Shown: in pieces, positions 27,528-35,897 of the stretch | Position numbering within the stretch: the first letter of the stretch is position 1 | How the letters are laid out: the number at the start of each line of letters is the position of its first letter | Assembly: GCF_003987015.1 (NCBI RefSeq) | Contig: NZ_PIPQ01000001.1 | Span: 124,001-188,000, forward strand | Source: Aliidiomarina taiwanensis | Lineage (GTDB): Bacteria; Pseudomonadota; Gammaproteobacteria; Enterobacterales; Alteromonadaceae | Length of the DNA: 64,000 nucleotides | Direction of reading: 5' to 3' | Made by a program: the position numbers and the translations under genes | The notes under the pieces: model-generated | Told to the model about the DNA's origin: nothing | Database searches by the model: none | Seen by the model: the letters and a program-made list of their open reading frames with translations, nothing else

Positions 27528-27779
27528 TTATTTTACGCCTACCTTTCTACCTATTATTTTATAAGCCGGTGTTCCGCGTATGAGCATTTCGCGAGCGAAT
27601 ACTTGGCCACAACCCGGGCAGGTGCAGGGTTGCTGGGTGAAGTCTTCAGCGATGCGTTCGACAAAGCATTTGACCAAAGCACCTTTTCCCCCTTTTCTAT
27701 ATTTATATAGTGGGCTGCGGCACTGGGCGCAATGTATATTCACCGTGCGTAAGGGCTGCTTTTTACGAGGTTTGGCCAT
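27528..27779 (-). CDS. conserved zinc-ribbon protein
   Basis: An 83-residue basic protein with two Cys pairs, CAQC and CPGC, framing a KYRKGGKGALVKC segment. This is the layout of a small zinc ribbon that binds nucleic acid or acts in translation. I chose the ATG at 27779 (MAKPRKK) because GGAG sits 7 bp before it; an upstream start would add 15 residues without support. The family is conserved in gammaproteobacteria but functionally uncharacterised as far as I know. Confidence 0.72.
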   Translation of the reverse strand: MAKPRKKQPLRTVNIHCAQCRSPLYKYRKGGKGALVKCFVERIAEDFTQQPCTCPGCGQVFAREMLIRGTPAYKIIGRKVGVK

Positions 27780-27834
27780 GAAAATCTCCGAAAACGATTC
27801 CGTTAAACCTGTATAGGGTAACACGAGCCAATGG

Positions 27835-27857
27835 CGTTTCCCTTGAAAGGGGAAACG
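27835..27857 (+). promoter_or_regulatory. MerR-like dyad upstream of the CDF transporter
   Basis: CGTTTCCC and GGGAAACG are perfect inverted 8-mers around a 7-base centre (TTGAAAG), 38 bp before the transporter start. MerR-family regulators bind dyads of this size in metal-efflux promoters. The gene for such a regulator is not adjacent. TTGAAA within the dyad could also be a -35 element. Confidence 0.5.
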
Positions 27858-27894
27858 TGTAGGCTAGGACAGCAAGCACACAAGGAGAACGCCT

Positions 27895-28767
27895 ATGCAT
27901 GACCACACTGAAGGTCAATCGAGTAAGAATATTGCAGTGGCTTTTTGGCTGAACTTTTGTTTCACCATTATCGAATTTATGGGGGCGGCTTTAACCAATA
28001 GCACCGCCATTATGGCAGACGCTGTGCATGACTTAGGAGACACCATTTCGCTAGGTATTGGCTGGGTGCTGCAAAAAATTAGCGGTAAACCAGCTACGAA
28101 AAAATTCACTTATGGCTATAAGCGGTTAAGCTTAGTTGGCGCCTTTGTAAATGCTGTGGTACTTCTGGTTGGCTCGACCTGGGTTTTGTTCGAAGCGATT
28201 CCGCGCCTGTGGGCTCCGCAAATGCCCATGGCCGAAGGTATGGCGGTATTAGCTATATTTGGTGTGCTGGTGAATGGTTACGCGGCTTATAGGCTTTCTC
28301 ATGGGCATACCATGAATGAAAAAGTGCTGAATTGGCACTTGCTTGAAGACGTATTGGGCTGGGTAGCTGTTTTAGTGGTTGCCATTGTGCTGCTGTTTGT
28401 GGACTGGCCTATTTTAGACCCGCTGCTTTCTATTGGCTTTACACTGTTTATTTTATGGAATGTATTAAAACACTTTCGGGCCACACTTCGGTTGTTTGTG
28501 CAGGCAAGTCCCGACACGCAGCTTTACCAACAAGTGAACAGTACCCTACGTGGGATGGCGCAGGTACAGGAGGTGCACCATATGCATTTGTGGTCTCTCG
28601 ACGGTGAAGCGCATGTGCTAACAGCCCATGTGGTATTGAAGCAGCCATTAGATGCTCAAGCCAGCGTTGAGCTGAAAGAAAAAATTGCAGACGCGCTAGC
28701 AGCCTTTCATCTTGAACACACAACCATTGAGTTTGAATGGCCAGCGGAAGACTGCCGCGACAGTTAA
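27895..28767 (+). CDS. cation diffusion facilitator (CDF) family metal transporter
   Basis: A 290-residue inner-membrane exporter that should extrude zinc or another divalent metal in exchange for protons. Helix II carries the metal-site motif ADAVHDLGDT and helix V has LLEDVLGW, equivalent to the HxxxD and DxxxD sites. The cytoplasmic C-terminal domain has HHMHLWSLDGEAHVL. A short N-terminal His/Asp segment (MHDHTE) may help metal capture. The start follows AAGGAGAACGC. It is divergent from the zinc-ribbon gene across the dyad at 27835 and ends at a strong terminator. Confidence 0.93.
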   Translation: MHDHTEGQSSKNIAVAFWLNFCFTIIEFMGAALTNSTAIMADAVHDLGDTISLGIGWVLQKISGKPATKKFTYGYKRLSLVGAFVNAVVLLVGSTWVLFEAIPRLWAPQMPMAEGMAVLAIFGVLVNGYAAYRLSHGHTMNEKVLNWHLLEDVLGWVAVLVVAIVLLFVDWPILDPLLSIGFTLFILWNVLKHFRATLRLFVQASPDTQLYQQVNSTLRGMAQVQEVHHMHLWSLDGEAHVLTAHVVLKQPLDAQASVELKEKIADALAAFHLEHTTIEFEWPAEDCRDS

Positions 28768-28770
28768 GGC

Positions 28771-28806
28771 AACGCCAAGCGCATGGGAATAGTAGCTTGG
28801 CGTTTT
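28771..28806. terminator. terminator between convergent genes
   Basis: AACGCCAAGC and GCTTGGCGTT form a 10-bp stem over a 14-base loop, followed by TTCAC. It lies just after the CDF stop and 10 bp before the yghU stop, so it could act in both directions. Confidence 0.78.
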
Positions 28807-28815
28807 CACTTACAA

Positions 28816-29688
28816 CTATTCGGGGTCACCACCTAGTTTGTCTTGGGTTTTTAGCTCGAAGTCGCTGGCATGATGACGTTCGTGCAATTGTTCATGGGGT
28901 TCACCCCAAGCACGGTTCACCATACGACCACGTTTCACTGCCCCACGCTCGCTAATAAGCTTTGCCCATCGATTCACATGCAAGTAGGTATGCGCCTCCA
29001 GGAATTCCGCAGCGTCGTACACTTTATTTTCAACAAGCGCGCCATACCAAGGGTATATGGCCATATCGGCAATGGTATAGTCGTCACCGGCTATATATGG
29101 ACGTTCGGCTAACTGCCGGTTGAGTACATCAAGCTGGCGCTTTACTTCCATGGTATAGCGATCGATGGGGTACTGATACTTTTCTGGCGCATACGCATAA
29201 AAGTGGCCAAAACCGCCGCCTAGTATGGGGGCACTGGCCATTTGCCAAAATAACCAGTTTAAACATTCGGTGCGCGCAGTGTGATCGGTCGGTATAAAGG
29301 CCTGAAATTTCTCTGCTAAATACAATAAAATAGAGCCCGATTCAAACACTCGCGTTGGTTCGTCGGTGCTGTAGTCGATAAGTGCCGGAATTTTAGAGTT
29401 TGGGTTTATTTCGACAAAGCCACGACTAAACTGGTCACCTTCCATAATATTAATCATGTAGGCGTCGTAATCAGCTGCATACCCAGCTGCTAATAATTCT
29501 TCCAGCATAATGGTGACTTTCACTCCGTTGGGTGTGGCCAGTGAGTGAAGTTGTAAAGCATGCTCGCCAATGGGCAGTGCTTTTTCGTGCGTTGCACCAG
29601 CAATTGGCCGGTTAATCGATGCAAACTTACCGCCACTTCCCTTGTCCCACTGCCAAACCTTGGGTGGTGTATAGCTTTGTTCAGACAT
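28816..29688 (-). CDS. yghU: glutathione S-transferase-like disulfide-bond oxidoreductase
   Basis: A 290-residue member of the YghU/YfcG nu-class family, which reduces disulfides using two bound glutathiones. The family opening YTPPKVWQWDKGSGGKFASI and the later INRPIAGATHEK are visible. The thioredoxin-like domain has LATPNGVKVTIMLEE, and the helical domain includes LFWQMASAPILGGGFGHFY. Length and sequence match YghU well. It is a single gene in the stress-response style of its neighbours. Confidence 0.92.
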   Translation of the reverse strand: MSEQSYTPPKVWQWDKGSGGKFASINRPIAGATHEKALPIGEHALQLHSLATPNGVKVTIMLEELLAAGYAADYDAYMINIMEGDQFSRGFVEINPNSKIPALIDYSTDEPTRVFESGSILLYLAEKFQAFIPTDHTARTECLNWLFWQMASAPILGGGFGHFYAYAPEKYQYPIDRYTMEVKRQLDVLNRQLAERPYIAGDDYTIADMAIYPWYGALVENKVYDAAEFLEAHTYLHVNRWAKLISERGAVKRGRMVNRAWGEPHEQLHERHHASDFELKTQDKLGGDPE

Positions 29689-29810
29689 AGTTACTCCTTT
29701 TTTCTCATACAGCCTTATAGTAGCACACAGGGGTGTGGCTTATATGGTTGTGTTCAGGACATAAAAACAGGTAGTATTTCTGCATAAAAATAAGACAAAA
29801 GGGTACCTTG

Positions 29811-30230
29811 GTGCTTCAGAAACTACACGTATTGCCTCGGCTCCACCGAGCGCTTCTTTTAATTGGGTTGTTAACTGTTTTTTATTTGATTTGGGGCCGA
29901 GCCATATTTCAATACTTTGGCGGTCTGGTGCTTTTTATCTATGTTTTCTTTCCAGAAGTCATGGGTGGTGAAGATAAGAGTTACAACAAATGCAAAGATA
30001 TCTTTAATTTATTAGAAGCCTGTGGTGATGAGCTGCGTGTCGGCATGGATAAAGCTTCCTCCACGGTCATCAGGAAAGTAGCCATTGGCCAGTATAATGA
30101 CAAATACGGGTATGTAAGTTTTCCTTATACGCAAAAAATAACGGGTCAATACACTTTTCCAATCGCCCAGATTGGACCTTTAAAAGCATGGTTTTCCGAG
30201 CATTTTCCTGATCTTGAAATTATTCAATAA
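29811..30230 (+). CDS. hypothetical membrane protein
   Basis: A 139-residue protein with one or two N-terminal hydrophobic segments (LLLIGLLTVFYLIWG and FGGLVLFIYVFF) and a polar C-terminal domain of about 80 residues. TTG (29808) and GTG (29811) are possible starts; GTG has the better spacing from AGGG. The gene ends 1 bp before the convergent sensor kinase stop. I do not recognise the family. Confidence 0.6.
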   Translation: MLQKLHVLPRLHRALLLIGLLTVFYLIWGRAIFQYFGGLVLFIYVFFPEVMGGEDKSYNKCKDIFNLLEACGDELRVGMDKASSTVIRKVAIGQYNDKYGYVSFPYTQKITGQYTFPIAQIGPLKAWFSEHFPDLEIIQ

Positions 30231-30231
30231 G

Positions 30232-31455
30232 TTAAGCAGGTAGGGTGAAAGTAAAGCGGGCACCCCCTAAAGGGCTGGTATGAATGCTTAAGTCGGCCTG
30301 ATGCCATTCAGCAATACGCGCCACTATGGTTAGGCCTAAACCTTGGCCGCCATGGGCTTTTTCTCGGCTTGGGTCTAAGCGGACAAAAGGCTGCAAAATA
30401 TAAGCGTGGTCATCTTCAGCAATACCAGGTCCGTCATCATCTACATGCATAATCACATGGTTCTTTTTCTTTATGACCCACACGTCTACTTTTTCGTTGG
30501 CAAATACGCGGGCGTTTTGAATAAGGTTCTGTAAAGCGCGCTCAATATAGTGGCCATCACATAGACAGCTAATATAGCCACTCATATGCAGTTGCACCTG
30601 AGGTCCTGGCATGCTGTTTAGTTTGTCGACAAGATTCACACACAGTTCGTTCATATTGACCTTGGAGCGTTGCAGAAGCTTTTCCTGCCCTTCAAGTTTG
30701 GCGTAATCAAGCAGGGTTTCAACCATTTGTTCCATTTCAATAACGTCTGCTGACAATGCGTCTTGGTGCTTTTTCTCGGTTAATAAAGCAAGTGTAAACT
30801 TCATTCGCGTCAGGGGGGTACGCAAGTCGTGGGAAACCGCACGGGTAAGTTCTCGTTGTAATCCTAGTAGGTGCTGAATTTGCTTCCGCATAGCATTCAT
30901 GCTGTCGGCAAGGCTCGAGACCATAGAACGCTTTGGTAACCGCAGTGGTTGCTGTGTTTGTTGTGGTAATTTCCCCAAGTGGCGTTCTATTTTTAATAAG
31001 TCACGAGCCAGTGGCCACACCCATAAAGTGGCTAACAAAATAAGCAAGGCAAAAGCCAGTAAGTGGTACCAATAGGTTGGCTTGTCAACGGGTTGCCCAA
31101 TTGGGCCAATGCGCCAAAGTTCAGCTTCAGGTTGGTGTTGTGCCAAAAGGTAAAAATATATTTGTTGGCGGCTATTAAATAAGGCAATGGCTTCACCAGT
31201 GGCTAACCGTTGTAACTCGGGCTCAGGCCAAGCAACGGCAGAAAGAGGCATAGCAATAACCGTTTCGTTGAGCTGTTCGGCAAGCTGGTTTGGGTGACTC
31301 ATGTGAGGAACTTGGGCACTGAGCAGAGAAGCAAAAGGGGGCATCCATACGGGCATGCTAGGCTCTTCTTCGCGTAATATATGCTCTAGGCTCCAGCCTA
31401 GCCCGATGACCGCAAGAATAATAAAAATGTAAAAATGAACGAATAGTCGGCGCAT
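30232..31455 (-). CDS. sensor histidine kinase, RstB-like
   Basis: A 407-residue kinase with two membrane helices (about 5-22 and 135-155) bracketing a periplasmic domain of about 110 residues. A HAMP-like linker precedes the H-box AVSHDLRTPLTRMKF (His near 212), and the ATPase shows NLIQNARVFA, DDDGPGI and GQGLGLTI. It is 3 bp downstream of the OmpR-type regulator, which overlaps a DUF3019 gene; this trio is seen in Shewanella and Vibrio relatives of RstAB. The stimulus is unknown. Confidence 0.9.
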   Translation of the reverse strand: MRRLFVHFYIFIILAVIGLGWSLEHILREEEPSMPVWMPPFASLLSAQVPHMSHPNQLAEQLNETVIAMPLSAVAWPEPELQRLATGEAIALFNSRQQIYFYLLAQHQPEAELWRIGPIGQPVDKPTYWYHLLAFALLILLATLWVWPLARDLLKIERHLGKLPQQTQQPLRLPKRSMVSSLADSMNAMRKQIQHLLGLQRELTRAVSHDLRTPLTRMKFTLALLTEKKHQDALSADVIEMEQMVETLLDYAKLEGQEKLLQRSKVNMNELCVNLVDKLNSMPGPQVQLHMSGYISCLCDGHYIERALQNLIQNARVFANEKVDVWVIKKKNHVIMHVDDDGPGIAEDDHAYILQPFVRLDPSREKAHGGQGLGLTIVARIAEWHQADLSIHTSPLGGARFTFTLPA

Positions 31456-31458
31456 GTA

Positions 31459-32166
31459 TTAACCTGCGTGGTCTTCTGCTGTCAGCAAATAGCCTTTACC
31501 CCAAACTGTTTTAATGCGCTCAGGTTTTTGCATGTTGTCCCCTAGCTTTTTCCTAAGCTGTGAAATACGCATGTCAACGGTGCGATCAAGCCCGTCATAC
31601 TCGCGGCCTATCACGTCTTGGTGAATGCGCTCTCGACTGACAGGTGTGCCTGCATGGTTTGCTAAATAAAAAAGCAAGTCAAATTCGTGGCTGGTAAGGT
31701 TGATGTCTTGTTCGTTTAATAAGGCCACTTGCGACTTTGGCTTTAAGGTGAGGTTGCCTAGCTTGAGCTCAGATGCGGATTGGTTGACGCCACTTTCTGT
31801 GTGGTGACTGCGGCGCAGCAGAGCGTTGATGCGGGCCAGAAGTACGCGTGGATCTATGGGTTTGATCACATAATCGTCGGCCCCTAACTCAAGGCCGAGT
31901 ACTTGATCTATATCGCTTTGTCGTGCAGTAAAAATTAAAATGGGGCCATGAAACTGGGGCCGTAGTTCTCGGCACAGTTCAAAGCCGTCACGCCCTGGTA
32001 GCATAAGATCGAGCAGAATAAGATCGGGCTGCAGTTGGTTTACCCGTTGCACCACATGCGATCCATGGGCTTCCCAACTAACGTCAAACTCATGTTGTTC
32101 GAGGTACTCTTTAATAAGTAACGCAAGTTTCTTGTCGTCTTCCGCTATAAAGATATGCTTTTTCAT
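31459..32166 (-). CDS. OmpR/RstA-family response regulator
   Basis: A 235-residue regulator. The receiver has Asp9/Asp10 and phosphoacceptor Asp53 in LILLDLMLPGRDG. The winged helix-turn-helix DNA-binding domain spans roughly 135-230 and includes LTSHEFDLLFYLANH and IKTVWGKGYLL. Its ATG overlaps the upstream DUF3019 gene by four bases, and the kinase follows 3 bp later, so the three are coupled. Related systems control envelope or metal responses. Confidence 0.93.
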   Translation of the reverse strand: MKKHIFIAEDDKKLALLIKEYLEQHEFDVSWEAHGSHVVQRVNQLQPDLILLDLMLPGRDGFELCRELRPQFHGPILIFTARQSDIDQVLGLELGADDYVIKPIDPRVLLARINALLRRSHHTESGVNQSASELKLGNLTLKPKSQVALLNEQDINLTSHEFDLLFYLANHAGTPVSRERIHQDVIGREYDGLDRTVDMRISQLRKKLGDNMQKPERIKTVWGKGYLLTAEDHAG

Positions 32167-32567
32167 TCGAAGGGTGTGCTCCGGGTTTTGCTTGTTCGAC
32201 GTGGTCTAAGGCTTTGTGTGCTAATTCTCACTTCCGCCACAATAGCACCACTTTGGTCGGTTAAACTCACAGTGCCCTCCTCGGGCCAAACAACCGGGCC
32301 TTGCCAAGAGCCCGTGGTTTTATTTGCCGTTGTTTTGGGGACGTCCCAACATTGTAATAGGGTATTTTCTACATACACACAAGCACTTTGTGTGCGAAGT
32401 GGAGCTTGCCATTGAATGTGCATGTCTTGTTCACAGCGCTCGCTAGCTTCTGTGGTAACGCAGACAATAGGGGTAACAGACAGGCAGTAAGAGGCACAGC
32501 TCGTGAGTTCTGTGGTGGGATTCGCTTGGGCAGGCCAAGCGAAAAGTAAAAAGGGAAGTAAAAACAA
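32163..32567 (-). CDS. DUF3019 family exported protein
   Basis: A 134-residue exported protein with a short signal peptide (LLPFLLFAWPAQA). The Cys-rich mature part (CASYCLSV, CVTTEASERCEQD, then QCWDV) fits the DUF3019 family as I know it, which occurs next to RstAB-like systems. The start is TTG at 32567 behind GAGG, since an in-frame stop blocks any upstream ATG. It may act as a periplasmic partner of the sensor kinase, an inference from gene linkage only. Confidence 0.75.
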   Translation of the reverse strand: MFLLPFLLFAWPAQANPTTELTSCASYCLSVTPIVCVTTEASERCEQDMHIQWQAPLRTQSACVYVENTLLQCWDVPKTTANKTTGSWQGPVVWPEEGTVSLTDQSGAIVAEVRISTQSLRPRRTSKTRSTPFE

Positions 32568-32591
32568 GGGTGTTGTCCTCTCAAGCCATAT

Positions 32592-32622
32592 AAAAAGACT
32601 CTAGCAGAGCGAGAGTCTTTGT
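32592..32622 (-). terminator. intrinsic terminator of gloA
   Basis: AAAGACTCT and AGAGTCTTT pair over a 9-base loop. On the minus strand it is followed by TTTATA, ending the upstream lactoylglutathione lyase transcript. Confidence 0.75.
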
Positions 32623-32671
32623 GCTGCCTAAGCTGACAATCTTTTACAATAATCGACAGTTTTTGAAAGCT

Positions 32672-33130
32672 TTACCAAGTGCCCGTGTTTTCCATGGAAG
32701 CCCAAGGCTCTTGCGCTAGCAAAGGCTCGCCTGCTTGTAAAAACTCAATCGAAATACCGTCTGGAGACACTACAAACGCCATGCGGCCGTCGCGTGGTGG
32801 GCGGTTTATGGTGACTCCCATGCTTTGTAAGTGCTCACAGGTGGCATAAATGTCGTCCACTTCATACGCAAGATGACCAAAGTTGCGACCACCCGTGTAC
32901 TCTTCTGGGTCCCAGTTGTAAGTAAGCTCTAGCTCTGGGCTATTGCGAACTGTGGTGCGGTTCCCTTCGTCGTCGGTGACAATGTCACCTGGAGCCGCAA
33001 GGTAAACAAGGGTGAAACGACCTTGCTCGTAATCATTTTGGCGAACAACTTCTAAGCCCAAACCATCGCGATAAAAGGTTAATGAGGCGTCTAAATCTTT
33101 TACTCGAACCATGGTATGTAAATACCGCAT
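32672..33130 (-). CDS. gloA: lactoylglutathione lyase (glyoxalase I)
   Basis: A 152-residue metal enzyme that isomerises the methylglyoxal-glutathione hemithioacetal to lactoylglutathione. Metal ligands are visible in the expected order: His5 in RYLHTMVRV, Glu in ELELTYNWD, His in GHLAYEV and Glu in GISIEFLQ. The C-terminus is a little longer than E. coli GloA. AAGGAG lies 8 bp before the ATG. It is a monocistronic gene with its own terminator. Confidence 0.92.
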   Translation of the reverse strand: MRYLHTMVRVKDLDASLTFYRDGLGLEVVRQNDYEQGRFTLVYLAAPGDIVTDDEGNRTTVRNSPELELTYNWDPEEYTGGRNFGHLAYEVDDIYATCEHLQSMGVTINRPPRDGRMAFVVSPDGISIEFLQAGEPLLAQEPWASMENTGTW

Positions 33131-33157
33131 TGTTTTTTCTCCTTAAACTATTCAGCG

Positions 33158-33457
33158 CTATTGTATCAAATACATAAGTAACACGCCGCAGGCAAAACCA
33201 AGCACAATACTGCCGACAGCAATGCCGGCTACTTTCTGTGGTGACCAAGCTGCGGGCTCATCGGCGGGTGCCATGAGCTGCTGGCGCTCCATTTGAAATA
33301 CTGCACATAAGGCATTACTGGTTTCCATTGAACCCTGCCCTTGGCTTTCTACCCGTTGGATGGTGCGCAAACTCAGACCCGAAACGTCTGCTAGCTGCTG
33401 CTGTGTCCAACCATTTTCATGGCGTTTGGCTTTCACCACAGCTGGGTTAATTAACAT
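33158..33457 (-). CDS. XRE-type HTH regulator with C-terminal membrane helix
   Basis: A 99-residue protein combining an N-terminal helix-turn-helix (WTQQQLADVSGLSLRTIQRVE, residues about 17-37) with a C-terminal transmembrane segment (GIAVGSIVLGFACGVLLMYL). Small membrane-tethered XRE regulators of this shape are known. It lies 13 bp downstream of another small membrane protein on the same strand, and the two may work together. Confidence 0.75.
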   Translation of the reverse strand: MLINPAVVKAKRHENGWTQQQLADVSGLSLRTIQRVESQGQGSMETSNALCAVFQMERQQLMAPADEPAAWSPQKVAGIAVGSIVLGFACGVLLMYLIQ

Positions 33458-33470
33458 AATGGCGCACCCT

Positions 33471-33914
33471 TTACGAAAATAGCTTTATAGAAAAAAAGGA
33501 CACACAAAAACCAACCACAGCGCCAATAATGAAATAAGGTAATAAACTCAGGAAAAACTTCTTCCAACTGAAAGGACCGCTATTTTTCAAGTAGTTAAAT
33601 TCGTCGCTGTCTACCAGCACGCCGTCTGCTTCTAGCTCAATGGTGGACTGGCCTACTAATAAACCGGTAAGTGAACGCTTCATCGCGATTTGCAGCTGGT
33701 AGCGTGTGCCTTGGTAGGTGAAATAATGGGTGCTTTTAAAGCGCCAGTTCCGCGCTTCAGATACTAACTCACCATTTACAAATACACGTTCTTTTCCACT
33801 ATAAAGAGAGAACTTAAAAATAATCTCCCGACCTGCATGTTCAAAATAAACTTCCGCTTGGGCGCCTTTAATTTGAATGTCTTTTTTAGTTTCTTGTGTG
33901 GTGGGTGTACGCAT
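33471..33914 (-). CDS. hypothetical protein with C-terminal membrane anchor
   Basis: A 147-residue protein. Most of it is a beta-rich soluble domain (YFEHAGREIIFKFSLYSG, FTYQGTRYQLQIAMKRSL), and the end is a transmembrane helix (FLSLLPYFIIGAVVGFCVSFF). No signal peptide. The family is not recognised. Linkage to the XRE-membrane protein (13 bp apart) suggests a sensor-regulator pair, which is only an inference. Confidence 0.62.
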   Translation of the reverse strand: MRTPTTQETKKDIQIKGAQAEVYFEHAGREIIFKFSLYSGKERVFVNGELVSEARNWRFKSTHYFTYQGTRYQLQIAMKRSLTGLLVGQSTIELEADGVLVDSDEFNYLKNSGPFSWKKFFLSLLPYFIIGAVVGFCVSFFSIKLFS

Positions 33915-34032
33915 TTTATTTTTCCTATTCGAACTGGATGATGTGGCCAGTACACCAGTTGCGCTTCAAAAAAGCGCCGTCAAAGTCACGCCAGGCGTAT
34001 ACTTGGCATACGCCAGCAAGCCGCCAACCCTT

Positions 34033-35871
34033 TTATTCCGCGGTGTCTGTGGCAATGAAGCCACCCGACTGACGCTTCCACAATTGCGCGTATAAACCGT
34101 TTTGAGCAACTAACTCTTCGTGGCTTCCGCTTTCAATAATGCGACCTTGGTCCATGACAATCAGGCGGTCCATGGCTGCAATAGTGGACAGCCTATGGGC
34201 AATGGCAATGACTGTTTTGCCTTCCATCAATTGGTTTAAATGGTCTTGAATAGCGGACTCAACTTCAGAGTCTAAGGCCGATGTTGCTTCGTCCAGAATA
34301 AGAATGGGTGCGTCTTTCAACATGACCCGGGCAATGGCAACACGCTGGCGTTGCCCACCTGACAGTTTTACGCCTCGCTCACCCACGTGGGAGTCGTAAC
34401 CGATGCGGCCCGCCGGGTCCGACAAATGCTGAATAAATTCGTGGGCATGAGCACGTTTTGCAGCGCTTATCATCTCCTCTTCGCTGGCATCAGGGCGACC
34501 ATACAAAATATTGTCCCGTACCGAGCGGTGTAGCAGTGAAGTGTCTTGCGTGACCATGCCAATATGCTGGCGTAACGAGTCTTGTTGCACGTGGGCAATG
34601 TTTTGACCGTCAATGGAAATGGCACCACGCTGTACGTCGTAAAAACGCAGCAATAAATTAACCAAGGTGGACTTTCCAGCGCCGGAGCGGCCAACAATGC
34701 CCACCTTTTCACCGGGCTGAATGTCCAGGGTAAGACCGTCGAGCACACCGCTTTCTTTGCCGTAATGAAAGCCCACGTGATCAAAGCGAATATGCCCTTT
34801 TGTTACTTGCAGTGGCAAGGCGGCGGGTTTGTCTTCTACGGTGCGAGAAACCGCAATGGAGTTCATGCCGTCTTGCACTGTGCCTATGGCTTCAAAAAGT
34901 TGCGTGAGCTGCCACATAATCATTTGTGACATACCGAATAAGCGTAATACCAAGCCGACAATTACGGCGACAGCACCTAAAGACACAGCTTCTTGTAGCC
35001 ACAAATAGATAGCTAAGGCTGCCGAGCCGAAAAGCAGCAAGCAGTTTATGACATACAAGGAGCCATACAATTTGGTAACCAAGCGCATTTGTTGGTACAC
35101 AGTGCCTAAAAAGTCGTCCATACCCTCACGAGCAAACTGGGTTTCGCGGTCGCCATGAGAAAATAGCTTCACCGTTTGAATATTGGTGTAACTGTCTACA
35201 ATACGGCCTGTCATAATGGACCGGGCGTCGGCTTGCTCTTTAGAAATAACGCCTAGCCGTGGTACGAAGTAATACAGCAAGGCTCCGTACACGAGCATCC
35301 AGAGAACCAGCGGTAAGACCAAGCGCAAGTCGGCACTGCCAAGAATAAAAAACATGGCGAGGAAGTACACGCCAATGTAATTAATAACTTCTATAAGGCT
35401 AATAACCACTTGGCGCACAGCCAAGGCGGTTTGCATAAGCTTGGTGGCAACGCGTCCGGGGAACTCGTCTTGGTAGTAGCTCATAGACTGCTTGATTAAG
35501 TACCTGTGTACCAACCAGCGAATGCGCATAGGGTAATTACCAAGCAGGGTTTGGTGGGTTAGTAGCGACTGACACCAGACTAATGCAGGCAGCCCTATCA
35601 CCACAATAAGGCTCATGCCAATTAGCTTGGCCCCTTCATTGCTAAGGAAGGTGGCTCGGTCTTGTACTGCCAACCAGTCCACAATATTGCCCAAGAAGGC
35701 AAACAGCCATACTTCTGTTATGGCAACCAAAGCCATAAACAAAGCCACACCAATTAAGTAGGGTTCAGAGCCGCGGGTAAAGTGGCGGCAAAAAGCAAAA
35801 AAGCCCCGAGGTGGTTGGCTGGGTTCCGCTTCAGGAAAAGGGTTGAGCCGAGATTCAAACCACTTAAACAT
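34033..35871 (-). CDS. ABC transporter, fused permease and ATPase (exporter type)
   Basis: A 612-residue half-transporter of the exporter class. Six transmembrane helices fill residues 35-330. The nucleotide-binding domain has Walker A GRSGAGKST, Q-loop VTQDTS, signature LSGGQRQRVAIAR, Walker B PILILDEATSALD and the H-loop AHRLSTI. Close in form to MsbA and LmrA-like lipid or drug exporters; the cargo cannot be assigned. It lies 26 bp downstream of a DMT transporter gene, with which it may be cotranscribed. Confidence 0.92.
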   Translation of the reverse strand: MFKWFESRLNPFPEAEPSQPPRGFFAFCRHFTRGSEPYLIGVALFMALVAITEVWLFAFLGNIVDWLAVQDRATFLSNEGAKLIGMSLIVVIGLPALVWCQSLLTHQTLLGNYPMRIRWLVHRYLIKQSMSYYQDEFPGRVATKLMQTALAVRQVVISLIEVINYIGVYFLAMFFILGSADLRLVLPLVLWMLVYGALLYYFVPRLGVISKEQADARSIMTGRIVDSYTNIQTVKLFSHGDRETQFAREGMDDFLGTVYQQMRLVTKLYGSLYVINCLLLFGSAALAIYLWLQEAVSLGAVAVIVGLVLRLFGMSQMIMWQLTQLFEAIGTVQDGMNSIAVSRTVEDKPAALPLQVTKGHIRFDHVGFHYGKESGVLDGLTLDIQPGEKVGIVGRSGAGKSTLVNLLLRFYDVQRGAISIDGQNIAHVQQDSLRQHIGMVTQDTSLLHRSVRDNILYGRPDASEEEMISAAKRAHAHEFIQHLSDPAGRIGYDSHVGERGVKLSGGQRQRVAIARVMLKDAPILILDEATSALDSEVESAIQDHLNQLMEGKTVIAIAHRLSTIAAMDRLIVMDQGRIIESGSHEELVAQNGLYAQLWKRQSGGFIATDTAE

Positions 35872-35897
35872 AAATAGACACCTTACAAATCAATGGG

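Noticed and set aside
33961-34014. Small hairpins (GCGCTT/AAGCGC and GGCGTAT/ATACGCC) after the ABC transporter gene
   Set aside because: Short arms, no T-tract and two competing structures; not enough to call a terminator or CRISPR-like repeat.
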